Shown here one piece after another: positions 1 through 12,052 of a stretch of 64,000 nt of DNA. The stretch comes from Nissabacter sp. SGAir0207 (lineage in GTDB: Bacteria; Pseudomonadota; Gammaproteobacteria; Enterobacterales; Enterobacteriaceae). The position numbers and the translations under genes were made by a program. The DNA lies in NCBI RefSeq assembly GCF_005491205.1, contig NZ_CP028035.1, forward strand, positions 3,534,001 through 3,598,000, written 5' to 3'. Below the pieces are notes generated by a model. The model saw only the letters and a program-made list of their open reading frames with translations. It had not been told where the DNA came from and did no database searches. Numbering within the stretch: position 1 is the stretch's first letter; every line of letters starts with the position of its first letter.

Positions 1-509
1 TCCGGTAGCAGGTGCACAATGTTGCCCTGCTTTTTCAGGCGCTTGACGGTAACTTCATCATCAATGCGCGCCACCACCACCTGGCCGTTGCGCGCATCCT
101 GGGTCTTGTGCACCGCCAGCAGGTCGCCATCCAGAATGCCGATGTCTTTCATCGACATGCCGCTGACGCGCAGCAGGAAGTCGGCGCTCGGCTTGAACAT
201 CGCCGGGTCAACCTGGTAGTGGCTCTCAATGTGCTGCTGTGCCAGCAGCGGTTCGCCGGCGGCGACGCGGCCAATCAGCGGCAGGCCGTTCTCCTCTTCC
301 ATCAGCAGGCGGATGCCGCGTGAGGCGCCGGAGACAATCTCAATCACACCCTTGCGCGCCAGCGCCTTCAGGTGCTCTTCTGCCGCGTTAGGCGAGCGGA
401 AACCCAGGCGCTGCGCAATCTCGGCACGCGTCGGCGGCATGCCGGTCTGGGAAATGTGGTCGCGAATGAGGTCATAGACCTCTTGCTGTCTGGTGGTAAG
501 TGCTTTCAT
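1..509 (-). CDS. lexA: LexA, SOS repressor/autoprotease (3' end outside window)
   Basis: The first 169 residues of LexA (the family is about 202 aa) are present; the C-terminus runs off the left edge. The N-terminal winged helix (about residues 1-70, with [10 protein letters not shown] and [13 protein letters not shown]) is followed by the Ala84-Gly85 self-cleavage bond (RVAAGEP). Catalytic Ser119 (SGMSMKD) and Lys156 (EVTVKRLKK) are both visible, so the part seen is an intact autoprotease. LexA represses DNA-repair genes until RecA-ssDNA filaments trigger cleavage. The gene lies downstream of dgkA on the same strand, as in E. coli, and is preceded by two SOS boxes, which implies autoregulation. 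The start is ATG at 509, with a GGGGGCGGG tract just upstream. Confidence 0.97.
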   Translation of the reverse strand, partial: MKALTTRQQEVYDLIRDHISQTGMPPTRAEIAQRLGFRSPNAAEEHLKALARKGVIEIVSGASRGIRLLMEEENGLPLIGRVAAGEPLLAQQHIESHYQVDPAMFKPSADFLLRVSGMSMKDIGILDGDLLAVHKTQDARNGQVVVARIDDEVTVKRLKKQGNIVHLLP

Positions 510-517
510 CCCGCCCC

Positions 518-554
518 CTGGTTGTTTATACAGTCTTGCTGGGAGTATATACAG
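518..554 (-). promoter_or_regulatory. Two SOS (LexA) boxes upstream of lexA
   Basis: On the minus strand two 16-bp boxes of the form CTGT-N8-CAG occur: CTGTATATACTCCCAG (554-539) and CTGTATAAACAACCAG (533-518), 5 bp apart. This tandem arrangement matches the lexA control region of enteric bacteria and places both operators 8-45 bp before the start codon. Confidence 0.93.
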
Positions 555-648
555 CTACGGCGCAGTTGAAAACCTGACAGGCGAAAAATCCCCGGTTCCG
601 GTGCATTTTGCACTGTTTACCGTGCGCTTTTGCGTAAATCTTCGCAAG

Positions 649-1017
649 TTATGACAAATGGGGCAGCAGCACCATTGCCCAGACGAAAAGTGTCAGTATG
701 ATAGCCAACGCAACGGCCGCCGAGCCAAGATCCTTGGCGCGGCCCGAGAGCGGATGCAACTCCGGCCCGATTCTGTCGACAATGGCCTCGATCGCGCTGT
801 TGATAATCTCAATGATCATCACCAGCACGATGGCCCCGACCATCAGGATGCGCTCAACGGTGGTCACATCCAGCCAGAACGCCAGGATGATGGCCGGGAT
901 GGCCAGCATGGCCTCTTGTCGGAATGCAGCCTCATTTTTCCAGGCTGCCAGCAGTCCTTTTACCGAATAACCGGCCGCTTTATAGATACGGACCAACCCG
1001 GTTGTTTGATTTGCCAT
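649..1017 (-). CDS. dgkA: Diacylglycerol kinase DgkA
   Basis: This 122-aa inner-membrane enzyme phosphorylates diacylglycerol to phosphatidic acid, recycling DAG left by membrane-derived oligosaccharide synthesis. The length equals the enteric family. Three hydrophobic helices are visible (about residues 35-50, 55-75 and 98-118), and the signature EIINSAIEAIVDRIG...HPLSGRAKDLGSAAV carries the catalytic Glu and the Asp/Lys nucleotide-contact region. The start is ATG at 1017. The gene sits between lexA (same strand, downstream) and divergent plsB, exactly as in E. coli. Confidence 0.97.
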   Translation of the reverse strand: MANQTTGLVRIYKAAGYSVKGLLAAWKNEAAFRQEAMLAIPAIILAFWLDVTTVERILMVGAIVLVMIIEIINSAIEAIVDRIGPELHPLSGRAKDLGSAAVALAIILTLFVWAMVLLPHLS

Positions 1018-1080
1018 ACGCTCTGCACCTTAAGATGAATTAACAATATTTTAGCGGCTATTCATCCGCTCGGGACGAAA

Positions 1081-1105
1081 GATATCAAACCGGCTTTCTG
1101 ATATC
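1081..1105. repeat. Inverted repeat upstream of plsB
   Basis: GATATCA (1081-1087) and its perfect complement TGATATC (1099-1105) are separated by 11 nt, 38 bp before the plsB start codon and inside the plsB/dgkA divergent region. It could be a dyad operator or a leader hairpin; no known regulator is recognised. Confidence 0.45.
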
Positions 1106-1142
1106 CTTGCGGCGCATCGCTTATATGAGGCTTTACATTTTT

Positions 1143-3617
1143 ATGTCAGGTTGGCGCAAACTTTACTACTCCCTTTTGAACTTACCGCTCAAATTGCTGG
1201 TAAGAAGCAAGGTGATACCTGCCGATCCGGTGACGGAACTCCGCCTGGATCCGACCCGGCCGGTACTTTACGTTTTACCCTATGATTCGAAGGCAGACCT
1301 TCTGACCCTGCGGCAGCAGTGCCTGGCGCAGAACCTGCCCGATCCATTAATTCCGCTGGAGATTGATGGCCACCACCTGCCGAGCCATGTGTTCATCGGC
1401 CAGGGGCCACGCTTCTTCCGCTATTACACCCCGCAGGAGGAGTCGGTCAAGCTGTTCCACGACTACCTCGATCTGCACCGCAATAACCCGCAGCTCGACA
1501 TCCAGATGCTGCCGGTCTCGGTGATGTTCGGCCGCTCGCCGGGCCGCGAGGGGGATGGCCAGATGATGCCGCACCTGCGGCTGCTCAACGGCATCCAGAA
1601 GTTTTTCGCCGTGGTGTGGCTGGGGCGCGACAGCTTTGTGCGCTTCTCCAATACCGTCTCGCTGCGCTACATGGCGACCGAGCACGGCACCGACAAAACC
1701 ATCGCGCAGAAGCTGGCGCGCGTCGCGCGGATGCACTTCGCCCGCCAGCGGCTGGCCGCCGTTGGCCCGCGCCTGCCCGCCCGTCAGGATCTGTTCAACA
1801 AGCTGCTGGCCTCCAAGGCGATTGAGAAGGCAGTGGAAGATGAGGCGCGCAGCAAGAAGATCTCCCATGACAAGGCGCGGCAGAACGCCATCGCCCTGAT
1901 GGAGGAGATCGCCGCGGACTTCTCTTACGAGACAGTGCGCCTCTCCGACCGCATCCTGAGCTGGACGTGGAACCGCCTCTACCAAGGCATCAACGTCAGC
2001 AACGCCGATCGCGTGCGCCAGCTGGCGCAGGATGGGCAGGAGATCGTCTACGTGCCCTGCCACCGCAGCCACATGGACTACCTGCTGCTCTCCTACGTGC
2101 TCTACCATCAGGGGCTGGTGCCGCCGCACATCGCCGCTGGCATCAACCTGAACTTCTGGCCAGCCGGCCCGATTTTCCGTCGGCTGGGCGCGTTCTTCAT
2201 CCGCCGCACCTTCAAGGGCAACAAGCTCTACTCCACGGTGTTCCGTGAGTATCTGGGCGAACTCTTTACGCGCGGCTATTCGGTGGAGTACTTCGTCGAG
2301 GGCGGGCGCTCACGCACTGGCCGCCTGCTGGAGCCGAAAACCGGCACGCTGGCGATGACCATTCAGGCGATGCTGCGCGGCGGTACCCGCCCGATCACCC
2401 TCGTGCCGATCTACATCGGCTATGAGCATGTGATGGAGGTGGGCACCTACGCCAAGGAGCTGCGTGGCGCGACCAAAGAGAAAGAGGGCTTCCTGCAGAT
2501 GCTGCGCGGGCTGCGCAAGCTGCGCAACCTCGGCGAGGGCTATGTGAACTTCGGCGAGCCGCTGCACCTCACCAGCTACCTCAACCAGCACGTGCCGACC
2601 TGGCGTGATGCCATCGACCCGATTGAGGCGCAGCGCCCAAGCTGGCTGACGCCGACGGTGCAGGATCTGGCGGACAAGATCATGGTGCGCATCAACAATG
2701 CCGCCGCGGCCAACGCCATGAACCTCTGCTCTACCGCCCTGCTCGCCTCGCGCCAGCGCTCGTTGACCCGTGAGCAACTGCTGGAGCAGCTCGACTGCTA
2801 CCTGCAACTGCTGCGCAACGTGCCCTACGCTGGCGACGTGACGGTGCCTGACCAGACGCCGGCTGGCCTGCTGGATCACGCCCTGAACATGAACAAGTTC
2901 GAGGTGGAGAAGGATAACATCGGTGACATCATCATCCTGCCACGTGAGCAGGCGGTGCTGATGACCTACTACCGCAACAACATCCACCACCTGCTGGTGC
3001 TGCCGTCGCTGATTGCCAGCATCGTGATGCACCACCGCCGCGTCAGCCACGCGGAGCTGCTGCGCCAGATTGACCTCATCTACCCGATGCTGAAGGCCGA
3101 GTTGTTCCTGCACATCACCAAAGAGGAGCTGCCGACGGTGCTGGCGACGCTGAGTGATGAGCTGGCGCGCCAGAAGCTGATTATCGACATCGACGGCGAG
3201 CTATCCATCAACCCGACCCGCATCCGTCCGCTGCAACTGCTGGCGGCTGGCGTGCGCGAGACGCTGCAACGCTACGCCATCACCTTCTCGTTGCTGAGCG
3301 CCAACCCGAGCATCAGCCGTGGCGCGCTGGAGAAGGAGAGCCGCAGCATGGCCCAGCGCCTGTCGGTGCTGCACGGCATCAACGCGCCGGAGTTCTTTGA
3401 CAAGGCGGTCTTCTCGACGCTGGTCGGCACGCTGCGCGCCGAGGGCTACATCAATGATGTCGGTGATGCCATCCAGGAGCACACCCTGTCGGTCTATAAT
3501 ATGCTGAGCGATTTGATGACGCCGGAAGTGCGCCTGACCATCGAAAGCGTGATGACCCCAGCGGACGCACTGGGCGCGGTGGAGCCGACGCCTGTGGCTG
3601 ACCCGGAGGCGAACTGA
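1143..3617 (+). CDS. plsB: Glycerol-3-phosphate acyltransferase PlsB
   Basis: PlsB transfers a fatty acyl group from acyl-ACP or acyl-CoA to the sn-1 position of glycerol-3-phosphate, the committed step of phospholipid synthesis, at the inner membrane. The ATG at 1143 ([13 protein letters not shown]) gives 824 aa, close to the roughly 807-aa E. coli protein; an in-frame ATG 36 bp upstream would add residues not seen in the family. Acyltransferase motif I HRSHMD (H-x4-D, about residues 307-312) and the [11 protein letters not shown] glycerol-phosphate-binding motif (about 383-393) are intact. It is transcribed divergently from dgkA, and convergently with ubiA through a shared hairpin terminator. 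Confidence 0.97.
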   Translation: MSGWRKLYYSLLNLPLKLLVRSKVIPADPVTELRLDPTRPVLYVLPYDSKADLLTLRQQCLAQNLPDPLIPLEIDGHHLPSHVFIGQGPRFFRYYTPQEESVKLFHDYLDLHRNNPQLDIQMLPVSVMFGRSPGREGDGQMMPHLRLLNGIQKFFAVVWLGRDSFVRFSNTVSLRYMATEHGTDKTIAQKLARVARMHFARQRLAAVGPRLPARQDLFNKLLASKAIEKAVEDEARSKKISHDKARQNAIALMEEIAADFSYETVRLSDRILSWTWNRLYQGINVSNADRVRQLAQDGQEIVYVPCHRSHMDYLLLSYVLYHQGLVPPHIAAGINLNFWPAGPIFRRLGAFFIRRTFKGNKLYSTVFREYLGELFTRGYSVEYFVEGGRSRTGRLLEPKTGTLAMTIQAMLRGGTRPITLVPIYIGYEHVMEVGTYAKELRGATKEKEGFLQMLRGLRKLRNLGEGYVNFGEPLHLTSYLNQHVPTWRDAIDPIEAQRPSWLTPTVQDLADKIMVRINNAAAANAMNLCSTALLASRQRSLTREQLLEQLDCYLQLLRNVPYAGDVTVPDQTPAGLLDHALNMNKFEVEKDNIGDIIILPREQAVLMTYYRNNIHHLLVLPSLIASIVMHHRRVSHAELLRQIDLIYPMLKAELFLHITKEELPTVLATLSDELARQKLIIDIDGELSINPTRIRPLQLLAAGVRETLQRYAITFSLLSANPSISRGALEKESRSMAQRLSVLHGINAPEFFDKAVFSTLVGTLRAEGYINDVGDAIQEHTLSVYNMLSDLMTPEVRLTIESVMTPADALGAVEPTPVADPEAN

Positions 3618-3650
3618 TCGCCGGGTAGCGCCACGTTTCAGGCAACAAAA

Positions 3651-3677
3651 AGGGCACAGCTTGCTGTGCCCTTTTTT
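3651..3677. terminator. Bidirectional terminator between plsB and ubiA
   Basis: AGGGCACAGC (3651-3660) pairs with GCTGTGCCCT (3663-3672), flanked by an A tract on the left and a T tract on the right. It can serve plsB on the plus strand and ubiA on the minus strand. Confidence 0.85.
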
Positions 3678-3701
3678 TATGGTTACGCGCCCGCGGTCAG
3701 G

Positions 3702-4568
3702 CTAGACGTAACTGAGGAAGATGCCGAGGAACAGCACCATGCCGACGTAGTTATTGTTCAGGAAGGCGCGGAAGCAGGGATCGCGCTCACGCTTGGCAAT
3801 GGTGCGCTGCTGGCGCACAAACAGCGCTCCGGCCACCGCCAGCGACAGGTAGTAGATGCCGCCCAGCTGCGCCAGCAGACCAACGGCCACCAGCAGCGCC
3901 AGCGTCGCCAGTTGCAGCAGGCCGATGATGCGCGTGTCCCAGCTGCCGAACAGGATGGCGGTCGATTTGATGCCAATCTTTAGGTCATCATCGCGATCCA
4001 CCATCGCATACTGGGTGTCGTAGGCCACCGTCCAGCAGAGGTTGGCGATGAACAGCAGCCAGCAGGTGAGCGGCAGCGTTTCGCCCACCGCGGAGAAGGC
4101 CATCGGGATCGCCCAGCCGAACGCCGCGCCCAGCACCACCTGTGGCAGGTGGGTGTAGCGCTTCATGAAGGGGTAGCTCCAGGCCAGCGCCAGCGCCACC
4201 AGCGACAGCGCGATGGTCATCAGGTTGAGCGTCAGCACCAGCCCGAAGGAGATCAGCACCAACGCCAAAAACAGCGCCTTGGCTTGCCCGGTGGTGACCT
4301 GCCCGCTCGGCAGCGGCCGCCCGGCGGTGCGCTTGACGTGGCCGTCAAACTTGCGGTCGGCGTAGTCATTCACCACGCAGCCTGCGGCGCGCATAAAGAA
4401 CACGCCAAGCGCGAACACCACCACGATGTCCAATGGCGGCAGGCCGCCCGCCGCCAGCCACAGCGCCCACAGGGTCGGCCACAGCAGCAATAGCGATCCG
4501 ATCGGTTTATCAATGCGCATCAGGCGGCAGTACGCGCGCCATTTGCTCTGGGTCAAACTTGCCTCCAC
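3702..4568 (-). CDS. ubiA: 4-hydroxybenzoate octaprenyltransferase UbiA
   Basis: UbiA prenylates 4-hydroxybenzoate in the inner membrane, the second step of ubiquinone synthesis. It has 288 aa and many hydrophobic helices. Two Asp-rich Mg/diphosphate-binding motifs are visible: [15 protein letters not shown] (about residues 70-84) and [12 protein letters not shown] (about 190-201). The start is GTG at 4568, directly abutting the TAG stop of ubiC (TAG|GTG), with a GGGGGAGAG ribosome-binding tract 5-13 bp upstream. This implies translational coupling with ubiC. It ends before the shared terminator with plsB. Confidence 0.97.
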   Translation of the reverse strand: MEASLTQSKWRAYCRLMRIDKPIGSLLLLWPTLWALWLAAGGLPPLDIVVVFALGVFFMRAAGCVVNDYADRKFDGHVKRTAGRPLPSGQVTTGQAKALFLALVLISFGLVLTLNLMTIALSLVALALAWSYPFMKRYTHLPQVVLGAAFGWAIPMAFSAVGETLPLTCWLLFIANLCWTVAYDTQYAMVDRDDDLKIGIKSTAILFGSWDTRIIGLLQLATLALLVAVGLLAQLGGIYYLSLAVAGALFVRQQRTIAKRERDPCFRAFLNNNYVGMVLFLGIFLSYV

Positions 4569-5108
4569 CTATCTCTCCCCCACATCATTTGGTTGCGGCG
4601 CGCGGTAGATGGGCGCGTCCGCAAGAAAAAGCTCCGTCAGCAACAGCGGCTTGCCCGACAGGCGCAGGCGTGAACGTCTGGCCCAGCGCAGCGCTGGCAT
4701 GGCAACGGTCGCAAAATGGATATAGTCACGGCTTAGCTCTGCCCCGCCAAACAGGTAGCGCCCCAGCGGCATGGTGCCGAGGTCTACCAGCGCGCGATCC
4801 GGGCCGGTCAGCGTCTCCTCCGGGATCAGCGTTCGCCCCAGCAGCCACGGCACGCCGTCGCCCAGCAGCACGATCTCGCGCAGCCAGTAGCGCGGGCTGT
4901 CAGGCAGCGCCTCCGCCTCCTCCGGCCGCAGTTCAGCACGGCGGATGAACCCCTCGTTGACCGGCTGCACCGTCACCTGGCGGCAGAACTGCTCAAAGCG
5001 GCGGGTCATCGACCCCATCTCATTCAGCCAGTCGGCAATCTGCGGCGGCACGGCGTCGTGCGGCCCGAGCCAGCGCAGGGAAGCAGGGATAGTGGGCAAA
5101 TCAGGCAT
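4569..5108 (-). CDS. ubiC: Chorismate pyruvate-lyase UbiC
   Basis: UbiC converts chorismate to 4-hydroxybenzoate plus pyruvate, the entry step to ubiquinone. It has 179 aa (E. coli 165). Family landmarks include the substrate-pocket Arg in [12 protein letters not shown], the LGRTLIP segment with its conserved Arg, and the catalytic Glu near the C-terminus in [13 protein letters not shown]. The start is ATG at 5108 and the stop abuts the ubiA start, so the two form a ubiCA operon and the product passes directly to UbiA. Confidence 0.95.
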   Translation of the reverse strand: MPDLPTIPASLRWLGPHDAVPPQIADWLNEMGSMTRRFEQFCRQVTVQPVNEGFIRRAELRPEEAEALPDSPRYWLREIVLLGDGVPWLLGRTLIPEETLTGPDRALVDLGTMPLGRYLFGGAELSRDYIHFATVAMPALRWARRSRLRLSGKPLLLTELFLADAPIYRAPQPNDVGER

Positions 5109-5248
5109 GGGGTTCCGTTACGGGGTCAGAGGGTGACAAGGCGCTATTGTAGCGCAGAATGGCCGGGGGGGAATGGGTGTGTTAACAACCCGCTAACGAG
5201 TTTGAGATAACTGGCGGGCATTAGGGGAGAAAGGCCGGCTACAGCGGG

Positions 5249-5273
5249 AAAAAAGGGTGCGCCGGGGCGCACC
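5249..5273 (-). terminator. Terminator of the malK-lamB-malM operon
   Basis: Read on the minus strand, GGTGCGCC (5273-5266), a 2-nt loop and GGCGCACC (5263-5256) are followed by C and six T. It lies 33 bp past the malM stop codon. Confidence 0.85.
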
Positions 5274-5305
5274 AATCTTCCAGCCATCACCGGCGACGTG
5301 GGGAG

Positions 5306-6241
5306 TTACCCCTTGCCTTTCACGCTGCCGATAAATGTTTGACGCGCGGTTTTCGAGCCGAGGCGCTCCGCTTCATCCAACAGTTTGAGGGCCTTATCAA
5401 TATCGCCGGCTTGCACCGCCCGACGAATGGCCTGATTGAAGTAAGTTTCTGTGTCATCCAGCACCGGTGCAGAAGGTTTGGCCGGGGCCGGGGCCGCCGG
5501 GGCGGGCTGTGACGGGGCGGCGGCTGGGGCCGGGGCGCCGCCAATCACCGCGGCAGGCGCGGCGGCTGTCGGCTGGCCAATCATGATGTTGCCGGACTGC
5601 TGTTCGGCGCTGATTTTGATCTTCAGCGTGCCGCGATCGCTGTGGCGCGCCACCGGATCAGGGATGTCTGGTACCGCGTTGCCGACGCCAGCGGCATAGG
5701 CTTTGGCTGGGGCGATCAGCGTGGTGCTGCGCGCCAGATCCTGCCGGGTGGTGTAGACCAGCAGGTAGATCTGCCGCTGGCCCAGCGCCGGGGTTAGCTT
5801 CATGGTGCCCTCCAGCCGGTCACTGGCGATTACGCCCGGCTGGTGGTAGGGGAAGTAGCTGCTGGGGTAGAAGGCCGCCGGGCGCATCTGCTCATCCAGC
5901 ACCAGTACGTTTGGCGCGTAGACGGATTTGTCCTCTACCACGCTGGTCAGGCGGATCTCCAGCGAGCCGCGATCGGCGGGCAGTGCAAAGGCCGCCACGC
6001 TGCCCTGCACGTCGCCCTCATTGAGGCGCGTGCCGCCGAGCGTCACGCTCTGGTTGGCCGGTGGCACCAGCGGCGTCCAGGGGAGGCGCTGGAGCGCGGC
6101 GCTGGAGAGACTTGGCGCGGTCGCGACGTCATGGGAGACGGCAACCGGCTCAGAAGAGGTCAGGGAGACGGCGTGTGCCGCCATCGGTGCCAGCACCCCA
6201 AAACTCAGGGCGAGGCTGAGGGAAAGCAGTGTCTTTTTCAT
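5306..6241 (-). CDS. malM: Maltose operon periplasmic protein MalM
   Basis: This is the last gene of malK-lamB-malM: 311 aa, with a Sec signal peptide (MKKTLLSLSLALSFG...AAHA, cleavage about residue 24). MalM is periplasmic and co-induced with the maltose system; its exact biochemical role is not settled. A low-complexity Ala/Pro linker (about residues 222-256) precedes a helical C-terminal segment (YFNQAIRRAVQAGDIDKALKLLDEAERLG). The start ATG is at 6241. A strong hairpin lies between it and lamB, and a terminator follows it. Confidence 0.93.
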   Translation of the reverse strand: MKKTLLSLSLALSFGVLAPMAAHAVSLTSSEPVAVSHDVATAPSLSSAALQRLPWTPLVPPANQSVTLGGTRLNEGDVQGSVAAFALPADRGSLEIRLTSVVEDKSVYAPNVLVLDEQMRPAAFYPSSYFPYHQPGVIASDRLEGTMKLTPALGQRQIYLLVYTTRQDLARSTTLIAPAKAYAAGVGNAVPDIPDPVARHSDRGTLKIKISAEQQSGNIMIGQPTAAAPAAVIGGAPAPAAAPSQPAPAAPAPAKPSAPVLDDTETYFNQAIRRAVQAGDIDKALKLLDEAERLGSKTARQTFIGSVKGKG

Positions 6242-6328
6242 TGTTATACCCTTTTTATCGAGCAGGAGCGCCGGCGTCAGGCAGGCAATGCACTGCGCCG
6301 GCTAATCTCAAAATCCATAACGCGGATG

Positions 6329-6349
6329 GCCGCCGGGTTGCCCGGCGGC
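6329..6349 (-). repeat. lamB-malM intercistronic hairpin
   Basis: A perfect 9-bp stem, GCCGCCGGG/CCCGGCGGC, with a 3-nt loop lies 9 bp after the lamB stop. It has no T tract, so it more likely protects the lamB message or attenuates malM than terminates fully. The 11-mer CGGCGTCAGGC occurs beside it (6346-6356) and again at 6272-6282, which resembles REP-type sequence. Confidence 0.6.
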
Positions 6350-6357
6350 GTCAGGCT

Positions 6358-7647
<1,290 letters not shown>

Positions 7648-7678
7648 TTATGGATTTGCCTGATGGCATGTGCGTGCT

Positions 7679-8788
<1,110 letters not shown>

Positions 8789-8887
8789 GCCGGACTCCTT
8801 TCTGCCATTAATCGGTGCGGTGAATAGTTGGAGCACAGGATGCGGCTTTGATGGCATTCGGTAATCATCCGTAACAAGGTTTTTCAT

Positions 8888-8909
8888 GGGGGAGGAGCCG
8901 GGAGGACGG
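8888..8909 (+). promoter_or_regulatory. malK-proximal MalT-type boxes
   Basis: GGGGGAGGAG (8888-8897) and GGGAGGACGG (8900-8909) resemble the MalT decamer GGGGA(T/G)GAGG and are 12 bp apart. They lie 100-121 bp upstream of malK. The call is by motif resemblance only. Confidence 0.45.
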
Positions 8910-8953
8910 GGGCAGATCGTGGCGTGGCGAAAGTTCCCGGCGAAAAGCAAATT

Positions 8954-9032
8954 CGTGATCGCCCTTACAAAAATCGTCGGCTGATTTTGTGCCTGATCCC
9001 ACATAACCCGCTGAAATGTTATGGCGATCACA
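8954..9032. promoter_or_regulatory. Three CRP-like sites
   Basis: Against TGTGA-N6-TCACA, three sites fit with one mismatch per half: CGTGA-N6-TTACA (8954-8969), TGTGC-N6-CCACA (8988-9003) and TGTTA-N6-TCACA (9017-9032). Centre spacings are 34 and 29 bp. CRP is known to reposition MalT at this promoter pair in E. coli. Confidence 0.6.
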
Positions 9033-9057
9033 GAAAGCCTGCGGGGGGCGTAGAGGG

Positions 9058-9070
9058 GGGGAGGATGAGG
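9058..9070 (+). promoter_or_regulatory. malE-proximal MalT box
   Basis: GGGGAGGATGAGG contains the invariant GGATGA core of MalT sites, 112 bp before the malE start. Overlapping G-rich sequence just upstream (9043-9058) may hold a second copy. Confidence 0.55.
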
Positions 9071-9181
9071 CCAGTTCGGGTTGTGACTGACTATGGCGAC
9101 GTTGAAAGTACTCCCTATGGCCGCGCCCGCTTGCTGGCTGCCTGCGCCGCTGCCTTCAGTCACGGATAACAGGACAGGATT

Positions 9182-10393
9182 ATGACTCGCACACATCATC
9201 GCTCTGGCGTCACCCGCTTTACCCGCACCCTGGCGCTCTCCGCCCTGGCTACCCTGGTGCTGTCCGCGCCGGCGCTGGCCAAGATTGAGGAGGGCAAGCT
9301 GGTCATCTGGATCAATGGCGACAAGGGTTACAACGGGCTGGCGGAGGTGGGCAAACGCTTCGAAAAAGACACCGGCATCCAGGTCAGCGTGGAGCACCCG
9401 GACAAGCTGGAGGAGAAGTACCCGCAGGTGGCGGCCACCGGCGACGGCCCGGACATCATCTTCTGGGCGCATGACCGCTTTGGCGGCTACGCGCAGTCTG
9501 GCCTGCTGGCGGAGATCAACCCGTCAAAAACGACGCAGGACAAGATCTTCCCCTTCACCTGGGACGCAGTGAAATTTGACGGCAAGATCATCGGCTACCC
9601 GGTGGCCGTCGAGGCGCTGTCGCTGATCTACAACAAAGATCTGGTGCCGAACCCGCCGAAGACCTGGGAGGAGATCCCGGCGCTGGACAAGCAGCTGCGC
9701 GCCAAGGGCAAGAGCGCCATCATGTGGAACCTGCAAGAGCCCTACTTCACCTGGCCCATCATCGCCGCTGACGGCGGCTACGCCTTCAAGCTGGAGAACG
9801 GCAAGTACAACGTGAAGGATGTCGGCGTGAACAATGCCGGTTCGCAGGCTGGCCTGCAATTCATCGTCGATCTGGTGAAGAACAAGCACATCAACGCCGA
9901 CACTGACTTCTCCATTGCCGAGGCGGCCTTCAACAAGGGCGAGACGGCGATGACCATCAATGGCCCGTGGGCGTGGGGCAACATTGAGCAGAGCAAGATC
10001 AACTATGGCGTCACCCTGCTGCCGACCTTCAAGGGCAAGCCGTCCAAGCCGTTTGTCGGCGTGCTGACCGCTGGCATCAACGCCGCCAGCCCGAACAAGG
10101 AGCTGGCGACCGAGTTCCTGGAGAACTACCTGCTGACCGACGAGGGGCTGGCCGCAGTGAACAAGGACAAGCCGCTCGGTGCGGTGGCGCTGAAGTCCTA
10201 CCAGCAGCAGCTGGAGAAAGACCCGAAGATCGCCGCCACCATGCAGAACTCGCAGAACGGCGAGATCATGCCGAACATCCCACAGATGAGCGCCTTCTGG
10301 TACGCCGAGCGCAGCGCGGTGATCAACGCCCTCTCCGGCCGCCAGAGCGTGAAACAGGCGCTGGATGACGTGCAGTCCCGCCTCACCAAGTAA
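9182..10393 (+). CDS. malE: Maltose-binding protein MalE
   Basis: MalE is the periplasmic substrate-binding protein that delivers maltodextrins to MalFGK2 and is also a chemotaxis ligand. It has 403 aa with a signal peptide ending in APALA and the mature start [24 protein letters not shown]. Ligand-contact residues are recognisable: WINGDKGY, the AHDRFGG segment, EPYFTWP and [10 protein letters not shown]. The N-terminal leader ([20 protein letters not shown]) is longer and more basic than in E. coli. The ATG at 9182 has an AGGACAGG site in front. It is the first gene of malEFG and is followed by a strong hairpin. Confidence 0.98.
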   Translation: MTRTHHRSGVTRFTRTLALSALATLVLSAPALAKIEEGKLVIWINGDKGYNGLAEVGKRFEKDTGIQVSVEHPDKLEEKYPQVAATGDGPDIIFWAHDRFGGYAQSGLLAEINPSKTTQDKIFPFTWDAVKFDGKIIGYPVAVEALSLIYNKDLVPNPPKTWEEIPALDKQLRAKGKSAIMWNLQEPYFTWPIIAADGGYAFKLENGKYNVKDVGVNNAGSQAGLQFIVDLVKNKHINADTDFSIAEAAFNKGETAMTINGPWAWGNIEQSKINYGVTLLPTFKGKPSKPFVGVLTAGINAASPNKELATEFLENYLLTDEGLAAVNKDKPLGAVALKSYQQQLEKDPKIAATMQNSQNGEIMPNIPQMSAFWYAERSAVINALSGRQSVKQALDDVQSRLTK

Positions 10394-10401
10394 CGCCCTG
10401 C

Positions 10402-10426
10402 CCCGCCGCCCACAGAGGGCGGCGGG
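10402..10426 (+). repeat. malE-malF intercistronic hairpin
   Basis: A perfect 10-bp GC-only stem (CCCGCCGCCC/GGGCGGCGGG) with a 5-nt loop lies 9 bp after the malE stop and has no T tract. E. coli carries REP sequences in this gap, which stabilise malE mRNA and set MalE above MalF. A single strong hairpin could do the same here. Confidence 0.75.
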
Positions 10427-10470
10427 TGCGCGCCGCTGCCCTCTTTTTGCCCACCGCAAGGAACATCGCT

Positions 10471-12042
10471 ATGCCGTTGACCCGTACCGATCGCGCCGAC
10501 CGTAATACCACCGCCTGGTGGCAGAGCGATCCGCTGAAATGGTTGGTTATTGGCCTGTTCTCTCTGTTCACCGCCTATCTGGTGGTGCTGATGTATGCAC
10601 AGGGCGAATACCTGTTCGCCATTGTCACGCTGGTGCTGTTGAGCGCCGGACTCTATATTTTCGCCAACCGCCGCGCCTACGCCTGGCGCTACGTCTACCC
10701 CGGCCTGGCGGGGATGGGGCTGTTCGTGCTCTTCCCGCTGGTCGCCACCATCGCCATCGCCTTTACCAACTACAGCAGCACCAACCAGCTCACCTTTGAA
10801 CGGGCGCAGTCGGTGCTGATGCAGCGGCAGTACCAAGCTGGCGACACTTACGGCTTTGCGCTCTACCCGGCTGGCAACCAGTGGCGGTTGCAGCTCACCC
10901 GCCCGGAGAACAATGAGCAGTGGATCTCCCAGCCCTTCAGTTTCGGCACCCTGCCGTCCGCGCTGGAGATGCAGGCGCAGCAGACGCCGCCCGAGGGGGA
11001 GAAGGCCACCCTGCGCGTGATCACCCAGAACCGGCAGGCGATGACGTCGCTGGTGGCGCACCTGCCGACCGGCGGCGACCTGCGCATGAGTTCGCTGCGC
11101 CAGTTCTCCGGCACCGCCCCGCTCTACACGCTGGCGGAGGATGGCACCACCCTGACCAACAACCAGACGCAGGTCACCTATCGCCCCAACCCGGACACCG
11201 GCTTCTATCAGGCGGTGGACGCCAGCGGCCAGTGGCAGGCGGAGCGGCTCAGCCCCGGCTTTACCGTCGGTATCGGCTGGAAAAACTTCAGCCGCGTGAT
11301 TGAGGATAAGGGCATCCAGCAGCCGTTCCTGTCGATCTTCCTCTGGACGGTGATCTTCTCGGTGCTGACGGTGATTTTGACCGTGGCGGTCGGCATGGTG
11401 CTGGCCTGTGTGGTGCAGTGGGAGGCGCTGCGCGGCAAGGCACTCTACCGCGTGCTGCTGATCCTGCCCTACGCGGTGCCCTCGTTTATCTCGATCCTGA
11501 TCTTCAAGGGGCTGTTCAACCAGAGCTTCGGTGAGATCAACCTGATGCTCGGCGCGCTGTTTGGCGTGAAGCCAGCGTGGTTCAGCGATCCGACCACCGC
11601 CAAGGCGATGGTGCTGATCGTCAACACCTGGCTCGGTTACCCCTACATGATGATCCTCTGCATGGGGCTGCTGAAGGCGATCCCGGACGATCTCTACGAG
11701 GCCTCGGCGATGGATGGCGCGACGCCGTTCCAGAACTTCTTCCGCATCACCCTGCCGCTGCTGATCAAGCCGCTGACGCCGCTGATGATCGCCAGTTTCG
11801 CCTTCAACTTTAACAACTTCGTGCTGATCCAGCTGCTGACCAACGGCGGGCCAGACCGGCTCGGCACCACCACGCCCGCCGGCTACACCGACCTGCTGGT
11901 GAGCTTCACCTACCGCATCGCCTTTGAGGGCGGTGGCGGGCAGGACTTCGGCCTGGCGGCGGCCATTGCCACCCTGATTTTCCTGTTGGTGGGCGCGCTG
12001 GCGATCCTCAACCTGAAAGCCACCAAGATGAACTTTGATTAA
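10471..12042 (+). CDS. malF: Maltose ABC transporter permease MalF
   Basis: MalF is an inner-membrane permease subunit with eight membrane segments. Its long periplasmic P2 loop (about residues 95-275), which contacts MalE, is present. The cytoplasmic EAA loop [22 protein letters not shown] (about residues 412-433) is the MalK coupling site. The ATG at 10471 is chosen for the AAGGAA site and similarity; it gives 523 aa (E. coli 514), with the N-terminus [20 protein letters not shown] slightly longer than E. coli. It lies 77 bp after malE and 10 bp before malG. Confidence 0.97.
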   Translation: MPLTRTDRADRNTTAWWQSDPLKWLVIGLFSLFTAYLVVLMYAQGEYLFAIVTLVLLSAGLYIFANRRAYAWRYVYPGLAGMGLFVLFPLVATIAIAFTNYSSTNQLTFERAQSVLMQRQYQAGDTYGFALYPAGNQWRLQLTRPENNEQWISQPFSFGTLPSALEMQAQQTPPEGEKATLRVITQNRQAMTSLVAHLPTGGDLRMSSLRQFSGTAPLYTLAEDGTTLTNNQTQVTYRPNPDTGFYQAVDASGQWQAERLSPGFTVGIGWKNFSRVIEDKGIQQPFLSIFLWTVIFSVLTVILTVAVGMVLACVVQWEALRGKALYRVLLILPYAVPSFISILIFKGLFNQSFGEINLMLGALFGVKPAWFSDPTTAKAMVLIVNTWLGYPYMMILCMGLLKAIPDDLYEASAMDGATPFQNFFRITLPLLIKPLTPLMIASFAFNFNNFVLIQLLTNGGPDRLGTTTPAGYTDLLVSFTYRIAFEGGGGQDFGLAAAIATLIFLLVGALAILNLKATKMNFD

Positions 12043-12052
12043 GGAGAGCGCC

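Larger units (their letters stand above)
8789..9181. promoter_or_regulatory. Divergent malK/malE control region
   Basis: This 393-bp interval without genes separates malK from malE. It contains G-rich MalT-type boxes near each end and three CRP-like sites between them (separate entries). This is the architecture known for the E. coli malEp/malKp pair, in which MalT and CRP act on both promoters together. Confidence 0.85.

Noticed and set aside
1..509. Truncated lexA as a pseudogene
   Set aside because: The gene is cut only by the window edge; all visible catalytic residues are intact.
8789..9472. MalK with an extra 228 N-terminal residues
   Set aside because: The extension runs through the malE/malK control region and into malE on the other strand; the family starts at 8788 with a good ribosome site.
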